Below, in pieces: positions 43,014 through 54,524 of a DNA stretch of 64,000 bases (positions within the stretch are counted from its first letter, which is position 1; each line of letters opens with the position of its first letter). The DNA comes from Brachyhypopomus gauderio (taxonomy: Eukaryota; Chordata; Actinopteri; Gymnotiformes; Hypopomidae), in NCBI RefSeq assembly GCF_052324685.1, contig NW_027506892.1, forward strand, positions 1,679,809 through 1,743,808, written 5' to 3'. The notes under the pieces were generated by a model, which worked only from the letters and a program-made list of their open reading frames with translations, was not told where the DNA came from and made no database searches. The position numbers and the translations under genes are program-made.

Positions 43014-43540
43014 GGGCGTACTCACACTAGGCTCTGTGATCCGGGCCCGGGCACGGATCAGTTAACCGTGCTCGGGCCCGCTTGAAGAGGTGGGCCAGGG
43101 CACGATTCATGTGGACTCGGGCACGGTTCGCTTCTAGTGTGAGCGCTATCCGTGCCCGGGCCCGCTTGGTGCCTCGTCTGATTGGTTCATTTCGCTGGAA
43201 CTCAAACATGACGTCAGTGATGCGATGCTCACGTTAAACAGTCATAGCGGCAAAGCGATTAGCAGACAATCGTTGTGTTAAATTATCGATAAATCTGTGC
43301 TTGCACCGTGTTTCTGCACTCCCAAAACGACTCCAAAAATACAATAAAAAGAGAATCGTGAACTCCATAGTGTTGTGCGAGCGCGCTTTTTTTCCAAATA
43401 AAGCGGCGTTGTGATGACGTAAGCGTGCTCGGGCCGGGTTGCTGAAGCCAGTGTGAGTGCAGGCCAGAGGGGGAGTGGGGAGGGGGGATAACCGGGCCCC
43501 AGCACGGAACCAGCAAACCGTGCCTAGTGTGAGTACGCCC
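43014..43540. mobile_element. GC-rich MITE nested in the Tc1
   Basis: Ends GGGCGTACTCACACTAGGC and GCCTAGTGTGAGTACGCCC, with TAA duplicated at 43011-43013 and 43541-43543. It contains repeated CCCGGGCACGG-like palindromes. The 3-bp duplication suggests a PIF/Harbinger type. No coding. Confidence 0.7.
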
Positions 43541-43595
43541 TAAGCTAGTTGAGAATCTGGAGCATTACAATTGTTGGTTCGATTAAACTCACAAA

Positions 43596-44636
43596 ATGGC
43601 CAGAAAAAGACAACTTTCAATTGAAACTCGACAGTCTATTCTTGTTCTGAGAAATGAAGGCTATTCCATGCGAGACATTGCCAAGAAACTGAAGATTTCC
43701 TACAATGGTGTGTACTACTCCCTTCAGAGGAGAGCACAGACAGGCTCTAACCAGAGTAGAAGGAGAAGTGGAAGGCCCCGCTGCACAACTGAGCAAGAAG
43801 ACAACATTAGAGTCTCAGGTTTGAGAAATCAACGCCTCACAGGTCCTCATCTGGCAGCTTCATTAAATAGTACCCGCAAAATGCCAGTGTCAACATCTAC
43901 AGTGAAGAGGCGACTCCGGGATGCTGGCCTTCAGGGCAGAGTGGCAAAGAAAAAGCCATATCTGAGACTGGCTAATAAAAGAAAAATATTAATATGGGCA
44001 AAAGAACACAGACATTGGACAGAGGAAGATTGGAAAAAAGTGTTATGGACAGACGAATCAAAGTTTGAGGTGTTTGGATCACACAGACGGACATTTGTGA
44101 GACGCAGAACAACTGAAAAGATGCTGGATGAGTGCCTGACACCATCTGTCAAACATGGTGGAGGTAATGTGACGGTCTGGGGTTGCTTTGGTGCTAGTAA
44201 AGTGGGAGATTTGTACAAGGTAAAAGGGATTTTGAATAAGGAAGGCTATCACTCCATTTTGCAACACCATGCCATACCCTGTGGACAGCGCTTGATTGGA
44301 GCCAATTTCATCCTGCAACAGGACAATGACCCAAAGCACACCTCCAAATTATGCACAAACTATTTAGAGAAGAAGCAGGCAGCTGGTGTTTTATCGGTAA
44401 TAGAGTGGCCAGCGCAGTCACCAGATCTCAACCCTATTGAGCTGTTGTGGGAGCATCTTGACCGTATGGTACAAAAAAAGTGCCCATTAACCCAATCAAA
44501 CTTGTGGGAGCGGCTTCTGGAAGCATGGGGTGAAATTTATCCAGATTACCTCAGCAAATTAACAGCTAGAATGCCAAAGGTCTGCAATGCTGTAATTGCT
44601 GCTAAGGGAGCATTCTTTGACGAAAGCAAAGTTTAA
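43596..44636 (+). CDS. Tc1-family transposase, DD38E, intact
   Basis: A 346-residue protein that cuts and pastes its own element at TA sites. The N-terminal paired-like DNA-binding region comprises a helix-turn-helix (residues about 8-50, RQSILVLRNEGYSMRDIAKK) and a second one (about 75-115), joined by a GRPR-like linker (RRRSGRPRC). The catalytic core has the first Asp in VLWTDESKFEVFG, the second in [11 protein letters not shown] and the Glu in [12 protein letters not shown]. By count, 38 residues separate the second Asp from the Glu, which places it in the DD38E group (Intruder-like) rather than classical DD34E. VKHGGGNVTVWGCF, the glycine-rich box, is present. No stop or frameshift is visible. 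Two MITEs lie in its 5' leader, so expression from its own promoter may be impaired. Confidence 0.85.
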   Translation: MARKRQLSIETRQSILVLRNEGYSMRDIAKKLKISYNGVYYSLQRRAQTGSNQSRRRSGRPRCTTEQEDNIRVSGLRNQRLTGPHLAASLNSTRKMPVSTSTVKRRLRDAGLQGRVAKKKPYLRLANKRKILIWAKEHRHWTEEDWKKVLWTDESKFEVFGSHRRTFVRRRTTEKMLDECLTPSVKHGGGNVTVWGCFGASKVGDLYKVKGILNKEGYHSILQHHAIPCGQRLIGANFILQQDNDPKHTSKLCTNYLEKKQAAGVLSVIEWPAQSPDLNPIELLWEHLDRMVQKKCPLTQSNLWERLLEAWGEIYPDYLSKLTARMPKVCNAVIAAKGAFFDESKV

Positions 44637-44810
44637 AGTAGAAAATTATTTCAAATAAAAAAAAAAAACATTATTTCTACCTTGTCAATGTCTGGACTAT
44701 ATTTCTATTCATTTTGCAACTCATTTGATAAATAAAAGTATGAGATTTCAGGGCAAAACACAAAATTGTCTAGGTGACCCCAAACTTTTGAACGGTAGTG
44801 TATATATATA

Positions 44811-44880
44811 CTGCTCAAAAAAATAAAGGGAACACTTAAACAACACAATATAACTCAATATAACTCCAAGTCATTCTCAA
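44811..44880 (+). mobile_element. 5' end fragment of another Tc1 family
   Basis: CTGCTCAAAAAAATAAAGGG and following sequence match the known terminus of a common fish Tc1 element. The rest is missing. Confidence 0.5.
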
Positions 44881-45045
44881 CATTCCCCTCAAACATTTGC
44901 AGCCACGTACTGAACGAAAGCGTCGATTCGCCAGGACACTGGAGGAATGGTGGCGGTAGGGAAACGGCCATCCTCTTTGCCAATTTGTTAGGTTGTTAAA
45001 TGAAAGTAAGAAGCAACACAGCCGTACAGATTAAATACACACGTA
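44881..45045. other. unclassified scrap
   Basis: Short sequence between two transposon fragments. No coding or known repeat recognised. Confidence 0.3.
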
Positions 45046-45385
45046 GGCTTTGTTCGAAATAGACTACTACATACTGGATACTGCATACTGGACTCAGTAT
45101 ATACTGGATACTGCATACTGGTCCTCGTAGTAGTATGCAGTACAGTTTCCAGTATGCGACAAAAGCAAAGCATACTACGGGGTTACGTGAACGTAGCATT
45201 GCATGATGGGATGCAGTACACCACGAAGATAGCTCTGTTCGCGTACTGGAATATTTTGCGGAAGTAGTAGGTCATCCGGGTATGTTTCGCGTACTGAAAA
45301 TTTTCATTTTGGTCACATACTGCATACTGATTTGGGGCTCGATCAGTACGCCAGTAGTATGTAGTAGGCTATTTCGAACACAGCC
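45046..45385. mobile_element. 340-bp MITE with GGCTxTGTTCGAAATAG ends
   Basis: GGCTTTGTTCGAAATAG at the left and CTATTTCGAACACAGCC at the right, with GTA on both sides (45043-45045 and 45386-45388). The interior has multiple TACTGCATACTGG repeats. No transposase. Confidence 0.65.
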
Positions 45386-45489
45386 GTACTTTACTGAGCA
45401 CATGGCACTCCTTCTTCTCCTCTGCCTTCCTCTCTTACACAGTACACAGTGCCTCCTAGTGGAGGATCTAATTAGAACTCTATAGAACA

Positions 45490-45766
45490 CAACACACTCG
45501 TTTTAAATTTTATACATAACAAAACAAATCACTCTTTTAGGAAATTAAAATAGAATATTTATTTAAGAAATGCCATTCCTAAAATCATACGACCTTCATA
45601 ATTCATTACAATAGTTCCATAGAGATTTAAAAACCATTTGTATTGGTAATATTATGCATTTAAAAATACCTATTAGTAACAGTGATAGTGTTGGTGGATT
45701 AAAACTGGAACATTTCATGTTATTTCATCAGCATGAAGAGATTACGCATCATCTCCATCATCAGGG
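45490..45766 (-). pseudogene. orphan 3' end of the long coiled-coil gene, unit C
   Basis: Paralogous to 4485-4745. It includes the 3' UTR and the last codons plus stop of the terminal exon, then breaks off at CTCCATCATCA before the acceptor. It is the only trace of the long gene in this unit. Confidence 0.7.
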
Positions 45767-45984
45767 CTCGGTAACATATGGCACGTGGGCATGCCGAGGC
45801 ATAATCACTGGCACGCGCCACGCTGGACCAGCATCAGCAAAAAATTTATAATAAAAAATCTCAGACAGAGAGCACGATCCTCCAATCGAAATCGCTCCTC
45901 AACGCTCTGCTCGGCGGAGGCGTTTATACTTGGCGATCGATCGCGATATAATACTTAATTTGTGTCCATTTATATATACATATA
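45767..45984. other. mosaic scrap including a piece of the divergent promoter region
   Basis: 45926-45972 matches the ATACTTGGCGATCGATCG segment found near 14660 and 37517. The rest is unrecognised. Confidence 0.5.
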
Positions 45985-46334
45985 TATATAAATATTCAAC
46001 CCCCCAAAGATTTTAAAGATTTATCAATATATGTTTTTTCAAATAGCAAGATTCTTCTTTGGATGACTTCATGAGTTGAGTGATACATAAAATCAGAACA
46101 GAAAATGCATGATATAGTATTTGTGTGTAACAGTATATTTTGTTAAGATAGCCATGTCACAATTATTCAACCCCTATATAATATTGTTGTTTTTAAAGCT
46201 TTCTGACAGTTTTTATGGACTAAAGTGGAGTTGAAACATAACTAAGCCTTTGAGAACTCTATAATGATCCTTCATTTGCTTCAGCTGTGATGCATATATA
46301 AACCCCACCCATGAAGGAATTCAAGGTGAGTTGC

Positions 46335-46853
46335 AATCATGGGAATGAATGAATGAATGTTCGATTTATATAGCGCCTTTTCCAGATTCCCAAGGCGCTT
46401 TACAATTTAACACAGGTACAAGTCACAGACAATCAATCACACACACACCGGCGAGAAGCGGCAGCCAATTGTGCACAGCGTACTCTCTACCGGAAGCCAC
46501 AGCCCCCTGGGGGACTGAATGGGGTGCAGGAAGGGGAGAGAGGACAGACCCTAGTGGCAGAGCACCATCCACCACTGGGCATACAAGCACACACACGCAC
46601 ATACACAGACACAGACACTACTTTTTATTGAACATAGAGACACAGACACACACTCAGGGAGAATTTTTTGTTGACTGCCAATTTACCTAACCTCCATGTT
46701 TTTGGACTGTGGGAGGAAACCGGAGATCCCGGAGGAAACCCACGCAAACACAGGGAGAACATGGAAACTCCACTCAGATAGGGACTTGAACCCAAGACCC
46801 CAGTGCTGAGAGGCAAACGTGCTAACCACCAAGCCACCGTGTTGCCCAAAAAG
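46335..46853 (-). mobile_element. common fish SINE-like repeat at the Tc1 start codon
   Basis: GAATGAATGAATG at the left, then a body with GGGAGAACATGGAAACTCCA and an inverted tRNA-like end (GGGACTTGAACCCAAGACC). The insertion separates the ATGGG start of the transposase from its KKTKELPQK continuation. Confidence 0.6.
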
Positions 46854-48051
<1,198 letters not shown>

Positions 48052-48324
48052 AGCACAAGTACAAAGAGTTACATTTTTTCATTTGAACTTCAAAGTTAAG
48101 TCAACTTCTGTTGTCAAAATAACTCAAATATGTATTAATACTGTTTGTTGTTTAATGTTGTTTAATTTTGTCATTTATTGTCAAATGATGTACAAATGAT
48201 GCAATACTTGCAATAAAGGAAAAAAAAAAACATTAAAGTGCCGTTCCAGAATAACAAGTGAGAAGTATTTTAAACTTTGATTTAAAAATGTCTAAAGTTA
48301 TGGCTCTTCTAATGGTTTTATTAG

Positions 48325-49193
48325 GGGTGGGCATAGATTAATTTTTTTAATCTAGATTAATCTCACTTAATTCTTGAAATTAATCTAGATTAATCTATAT
48401 TAAAATGGTTCATATGCGTGCTACCCAAGTAATGACTAAAAGTCAGTTTTTGAGATAGGGTTTCTTAATACAGGGGGTGCGTTAGACCAGGGGCTCATCT
48501 CCTGTTTCCAAAATGCATCAATGACTGCTTGAGGAAGCTGTTCTACTTTGATACTTGAAGAAAAAAAACATGCTCAATAAAATGTAGGCTACTCGTGTTC
48601 AACGGTTTATTCAGTTAAACATGAATTTGTAAGCCTACATACTGTACATACTGTACATTAAAAGGGGTTGATAACATGTTTATTCAGCTAAACATGATAT
48701 TTGAAATGTAAGCCAATATTTAGTACATTTAACCTCACGGACGTAATTTGTAATTACGTAATTTTTTTCAAAAGCCGGTTTTGGTCCTCTGCAGTTTTAA
48801 ACGGTTAAAAATAAATATTTAAATAGCGACGAATCTAGCGCTAGGACCATGCAGAAAACGACCGCTCCGAGCTCCGCTCCGGTAACACTTTACGTTCCTA
48901 AAAATAAATTTTCCATGAAGCAAACCTGGCGACTTTGTGGCCGCATCCATGTAAACACACGTACGATTTGTAATTCACAGGTTTGAAAACTCGTTCTCGC
49001 CCCTACTGTGCAATTTGGTTAGGAATACAGCCGAGCTCAACTATCAAGTTGAAAGTCATCGTAGTTTGCTTACCCATTTTGACCCAGTTCCCAACCCAAC
49101 TTTAAGAATAGATTAACGGCGATAATTTTTATATCGCCCGATAAGAGTATCAAATTAACGACCGCCGTTAATGCCGTTAACGGCCCACCACTA
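48325..49193. mobile_element. hAT-like non-autonomous element
   Basis: Ends AGGGGTGGGC and GCCCACCACTAG, with near-identical 8-bp flanks (GTTTTATT and TTTTTATT). The inner ends are rich in TTAATCTAGATTAATC and in GTTAATGCCGTTAACGG. No transposase coding. Confidence 0.55.
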
Positions 49194-49275
49194 GTTTTTA
49201 TTCAGCTACTTTTGTGTAAGAGCGGCATATACTTCTGTTTAAAGAGATTCTCCGTGCAGTATCCGCCTTCTTTTG

Positions 49276-49465
49276 GCAGATCTGTTAAGATGATTGGCTG
49301 CAGTAAAAAATGATTGACAGCTAACTCTGGCTGATAATTGGCTTAATGAAAATTGATTGACAACAAAAGTCTAGTATCTGATTGGCTGCAGTCGAAAATG
49401 ATTGACACATGCTCCGCCCTTTACCCACGCCCACCGGGGCTCCGGCCTGCAACGTTACCCTTCTC
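49276..49465 (+). promoter_or_regulatory. 44-bp triplicated CCAAT-type array upstream of small gene D
   Basis: ATTGG boxes at 49293-49297, 49337-49341 and 49381-49385, as in copy A. The first base of this block matches base 1 of the window, so the left boundary of paralogy cannot be judged from copy A. Confidence 0.55.
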
Positions 49466-49512
49466 GTTTCTATAGTAACGACATAACACAACATAACCGA
49501 ACGTATATAAGG
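49466..49512 (+). promoter_or_regulatory. X-box plus TATA core promoter of small gene D
   Basis: GTTTCTATAGTAAC at 49466-49479 and TATATAAGG at 49504-49512. Confidence 0.65.
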
Positions 49513-49638
49513 CCGCACGTCAAGGCAGTCGACACCAGTGTGATATTTGTAGAGAAAAAGGAAAGACTGTACAGCATCACAGCTGAACATACAACTAATT
49601 AACACAGTAGTGGACAGTGGAGAGTTATAAGAAAGAAG

Positions 49639-50190
49639 ATGGACTGCAGTATACAGACTGAGATGGAAAGTGAAATTCTGAAAAGAAGTGAGGAACAAAC
49701 AATGGATTACACACAGACGCTGAGTGAACAGGAGGAGATGTTCAACATGAGAATTGATAATATGATATCCAAGATTAAGAAAGCCACAGATCGAGTAGAC
49801 ACAGAGAAAATACAAAACAAAGAGATGGTCAGTGAGTACAAGAAGATGGAAAAGGAGTGGGCAAGAGAGAGAGAAGAAATGAAGAACAGACTTAAGGAAC
49901 TGGAGGATGAAAAGAGGGTCATCGAAGAGGAGAGGAAGCTAATGGAGGAGGCGTGTATAAAGGAGATGAGAAGGTTGGCCGAGTACACAGCGAGGGAGGA
50001 GCTGGAGAAGATCAAGCTTAGGCACGAGATCTTCTTCTACCAGGAAAATGAAAAGGCACGACTGAGTGAAGTAGAAGAACTTAGGCAAAAGATGAAGGAG
50101 AATGAAAAGATAAAGAGAGCTGAGGGCTCTGAGAAGAGAACTCTGGGACGATGGTGGAGGAGCATATGGCGAAAATGGTTCAAGCACTGA
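49639..50190 (+). CDS. small coiled-coil protein with Trp-rich basic tail, copy D
   Basis: A 183-codon intact frame whose protein is identical to copy A (364-915), including the 29-residue shortening and the RWWRSIWRKWFKH end. Near-identity across the whole flanking 5 kb indicates a recent duplication or gene conversion between units A and D. As elsewhere, the charged central region should form a long coiled coil. There is no signal peptide. The LTR begins 8 bp after the stop. Confidence 0.7.
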   Translation: MDCSIQTEMESEILKRSEEQTMDYTQTLSEQEEMFNMRIDNMISKIKKATDRVDTEKIQNKEMVSEYKKMEKEWAREREEMKNRLKELEDEKRVIEEERKLMEEACIKEMRRLAEYTAREELEKIKLRHEIFFYQENEKARLSEVEELRQKMKENEKIKRAEGSEKRTLGRWWRSIWRKWFKH

Positions 50191-50198
50191 AGTGAAAG

Positions 50199-51803
50199 TG
50201 TGAGGAACCGCACATGATCTCCGTGTAGATGCGGTTCACCTGCCGCTCATCGCGCCTCCCCATCGCAACTATTTAATCTTCCCCCTCACTCTTCTTGTGA
50301 AGTATTGGTGCCATGCCACGTACCGAGCGGTCTCCCCGTGTTACTGCCTTCCCCGTGTACCGACCTCTGATCTCCTCCTAGACCTCGTCCCCTGCCTAGT
50401 CCCTCTGAACCAGAACCATATAGAGAGAGAGTCGCGCCATCTCCGTTCACTCCAACGGACCCGTTTGATTACAGCAAATACGAGCAGCGCAGTCAAGCTG
50501 GACCAGTGGACCATCTGTGATACACTTTTACAGGTTAGTACGCTTAAAAAATCTGATTGTGTATTATAAGGACATCAGAATCAAATTAACATGTGCGTTA
50601 AATGTGAATTAAAGCATTTTAGTGAATTATCCACCTCTTAATAAGCAGATTTAGGGAATTAATTCTATGCTAAGACAACGCGAATACGGTTAGCGAGCTT
50701 TCACATTAACGACCTACAGCCTATTAATAGTAAATTCCTCTCTTAATGCCATTTCACCTAAACGCGATGTTAAACATTTGAGTGTGATTGTAGAGTGTGT
50801 TGGGTGGAGGAGGTGAAATGAGGATATCCATTAACGTTAAGATAACGCACAATAAGGAGGAGAGCCATTCTTGTGATACATCACTGCTGATATTGACTAG
50901 AATGCATATTTAAGACTTCTAACTAGTACACAACAGTGTAATTTATAGATCAAGTGTTTGTAGGTTTTGTTAATCTGTTGACTATTATCTGTATTATGCT
51001 CAGCAGACTTTGGATTGATGGCAAAGGGAGAGAGAAGATCATCAAGAGATTGAAAACACAAGGCAAGTTGAAACTAGGGTGGCAGTTTTGATCAATGAAT
51101 CTTACAAGACTAAAGAGGAATACAACATACTAAAATCTAGTATAGTATGATATATGTAATCATATGTAACCATACTAGACTTGTATTCTATTATTGTATT
51201 ATTTATGTTGTATTTAATTTATCTTGTTAGTGTATATTAGTTGCCTGCTGTTTTTCACCTTTGTGGATTGGCTCTTGTTTCCAAGCTGACCATCTTTTAA
51301 CCGTTTCTTCTTTCTGTCATTTCGTATTGTGCAGGGGGCTTCCTCTTTCTGAGTGCGGGGCGATGCACAAAAATGGTGGAAACAGCATCTGCTCTCAGCC
51401 TGGTCTTGCCCTGTTTGGTTCTGATGAACTGGTCTGCCTCAAAATGTGCCTGCAGAGTGATGTGAGTTTAGTCCTCACACATGACAACTCAGTTTTGTCT
51501 ACCCATATACATATCCCATAGTGGGTGAATACACAGTATTAGAGAACACTTACTGGATACGTATACACTCATTACACGTATAAAAAACAACCAAGGATGT
51601 GCAACAAATTCAAATTCATATCACATCAATACTCATAATAATCTTTTTCTCCTCTCTCTCTTTAGGCCAAAGAACCACAGGGGATTCAATGGAGCTGCAA
51701 CTAGATGGCACCCTCACCTGTTTGATAGCTCTGTGATCATTGTTTCAATAAAGACGGCTATTATCCGCACTTGGATCCTTGTCTGCCTGATTAGTACGTT
51801 ACA
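50199..51803 (+). mobile_element. LTR element behind small gene D
   Basis: TGTGAGG...GTTACA with GAAAG on each side (50194-50198 and 51804-51808). 1605 bp, with the same long middle as copy A. Confidence 0.6.
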
Positions 51804-51834
51804 GAAAGGGTAGTAAACGAACCTGTGCCCTAGA

Positions 51835-52460
51835 GACATTATTATTATTATTATTATTATTATGAAATGCCATAATTATTTCTAAACACATTTTATGAAC
51901 TTATTCATTTTGGTTGGATGTGCCATTGCCACAGAGGACGCACTGATGCCAACTCCTATCTGAGGTTCACCACCTGCACTGATGGGACTGTGACTGCTTG
52001 GCCTGGAATTAGAACTATAACTATAGAACTATATTTGGATTATAAATACAGACTTATGCTAACGGGTCGCCCAATGGAGGATGGGTTCGCTTTTGAGTCT
52101 TGGTCCTCCTGAGGTTTCTTCCTAATCCCCACCATCATAGGGAGTTTTTCCTCACCACTGTCATCTCTGTCGCTCATTAGGGATCTGGACCCATACAATT
52201 GTAAAGCTGTTTTGTGATGTGTTTTTAAGCATTCAAGTGTCTCTCCAAACTGAATTATGTCGCTAGCCTCGCGAGAAAGTCAACCTGCAGTAGCCTGAGT
52301 GTCAGTTCTCGCGAGATTAGCGCTGACAGCGGGAACAACAAACCCGATCAGACTAAACTAATCAGAGATGGATGAATGTAACGAGAGAGAAGGTGTTTCT
52401 ATCAAAAAAGGAAGACGTCGTGTAAAATATAAGGGGTCCTGGACCTTGATTGGGTCCTTG
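51835..52460 (+). repeat. ATT microsatellite, interspersed repeat and CGCG module, unit D
   Basis: Paralogous to 2575-3195. TCTCGCGAGA is retained near 52308. Confidence 0.5.
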
Positions 52461-52895
52461 GTTTAATACACTATTAAATAGCAATACTATTATTAATAGT
52501 AATACTATTAAATAGTAACAATAATAACTGAAATAATATAATAATTATAATATAGAAGAAATACATTTGTTTTGCATTTTTATTGTAGGTAGATCATTTT
52601 GACTAGGTCATCTTATAAGTAGCTCACAAGCTGAAAAGGTGTGGGCACCCCTGGTCTAAACAAACTACCAAACGTAAAGGTGGCACTGAAAAGCTGAGAG
52701 AGAAAAGACAAGCTGTAGAGGTTACTCACTGAGTGAACAATGTAGGTTTCAGTAGCTTTCCAGTTGTTTTCCCCTGTATTTTGTCAGGGTCAAGTTGTTA
52801 AGTTTGTTAGTTATTTTGATATACCAATATGTGGCTTTGTAATCATATTATTGCTGGAAGTAATATTGTCCCTATGACAATAAAAGCTGACATAT
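52461..52895. other. AT-rich non-coding stretch, unit D
   Basis: Counterpart of 3196-3639. No gene seen. Confidence 0.4.
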
Positions 52896-53033
52896 TGTCA
52901 CGGTAGGTCGGCCTGGAGGTCGCCAGAGGGCGCCTACACACACTCCCTCGGTCACACGCACGCCCACAACCACACAGAGCACACCCGGTCACCCTCAGCC
53001 TCTGTCTCCTGCTGCTTCTGTCCCAGCGTTACA
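52896..53033 (+). mobile_element. 138-bp mini-LTR, unit D
   Basis: TGTCACGG...GCGTTACA flanked by CATAT at 52891-52895 and 53034-53038. Confidence 0.6.
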
Positions 53034-53077
53034 CATATACACTACGTACCATGTATAGATTCATATACAGTATATAT

Positions 53078-53082
<5 letters not shown>

Positions 53083-53137
<55 letters not shown>
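53083..53137. repeat. expanded TA microsatellite
   Basis: More than 50 bp of uninterrupted TA, against about 14 bp at the same site in unit A. Confidence 0.85.
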
Positions 53138-53140
<3 letters not shown>

Positions 53141-54010
53141 AGTGGGCCAGTCTGTCAGGAACTCCCGGGCCACTTTTTCTCCCCAGTCCGCCCCTGTCAG
53201 CACGGCTGCAATTTCAGTTGAAATCACGCTTCATTTCAACAGTTCTACAAGCGCCATTTCTTAGTTAACAGGAGCATAATAAATGCCAGAAGACTGTGAT
53301 ATGTTTATTAAACTTTGTCATTACAAAAAGTTTCACAAACTTATGTTACCGAGCAACACGTAAATACTTTCTTGCACTTTCTTGTTGCTTTGTGTAGGTC
53401 TACATTGGTAGGTCTACATTAGTAGACCTGGCCACGTGCAGGTAGTATGCAGTGGTACACATAAGGTCAGGGAGTTATGTTAAAACAGATTAAGATTAAA
53501 GCAGATTAAAGAATGTGCTTGCAAAGAAAAGCTGGTTTCTGCACTCCCCATTCAAACAATGAAAATGACCTTTCTAAAAACTTGTGTATTATATTTTCTT
53601 GTACAGTATCCTTTAGTACCTTGATAGAATTTCATATTTTCTAAGATATAAATGTGCATATGGTTATTTATCTTTGGAATTGTTTTATCCGTTTCAACTT
53701 TATGCAGTACCAAACTTCACTTTTAATGGTTTATTCCATACTCTTGTGATGAACTGATGTAGGCACTCGTTTTAAATTTTATACATAACAAAACAAATCA
53801 CTCTTTTAGGAAATTAAAATAGAATATTTATTTCAGAAATGCCATTCTTAAAATCATACGACCTTCATAATTCATTACAATAGTTCCATAAAGATTTAAA
53901 AAACATTTGTATTGTTAATATTATCCACTTAAAAATACCCATTAGTAACAGTGATAGTGTTGGTGGATTAAAACTGGAACATTTCATGTTATTTCATCAG
54001 CATGAAGAGA
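53138..54010. other. intergenic stretch and 3' UTR side of long gene D
   Basis: Paralogous to 3846-4720. No coding gene recognised. Confidence 0.4.
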
Positions 54011-54481
54011 TTACGCATCATCTTCATCATCAAAATCGACTCCTGTAGCCGCACGCTTCCTGTAAAACAAAAGTCAGAAGGATGTGCTAGTAATTTTAGC
54101 TCATCACAGTTGGCAAACATTTGTAAATAAAATGTAAATGTGCCATATTTTGTCAATTGTGATTTTTTACACCGCAATCGAAATTTGTCCTCCGCTTTTA
54201 ACCCACCTGTGCAGTTAGAACACACACACACACACTAGTGATTACTAGGGCGGCAAGTGACGGCAAGAGCAGAGAAACAAGACTTGTACGGTTAAGGGGC
54301 AGTCATGGTCTTGTGATAGGGAACTGGTCTTGTGACCGGAGGGTCATGGGTTCGATTCCAAGACCTGAGGCCATGACTGAGGTGCCCTTGAGCAAGGCAC
54401 CTAACCCCAACTGCTCCCCGGGTGCTGGGCTAGGGCTGCCCACCTCTCTGGGCACGTGTGATCCACAGCCCCCTAGTAATC

Positions 54482-54524
<43 letters not shown>

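Larger units (their letters stand above)
41742..44800 (+). mobile_element. Tc1/mariner transposon, DD38E type, with intact transposase and two nested MITEs
   Basis: Terminal inverted repeats CACTACTGTTCAAAAGTTTG (41742) and its complement ending in GAACGGTAGTG (44800). The 3' side is followed by TA; the 5' side lies in a TA/CA microsatellite, with TA two bases away. Removing the nested elements at 41889-42803 and 43014-43540 with their duplications leaves about 1.6 kb, normal for Tc1. The transposase frame 43596-44636 is uninterrupted. Confidence 0.85.

Noticed and set aside
43027-43516. Arg- and Pro-rich minus-strand frames
   Set aside because: They lie wholly inside a GC-rich MITE with clear ends and target duplication.
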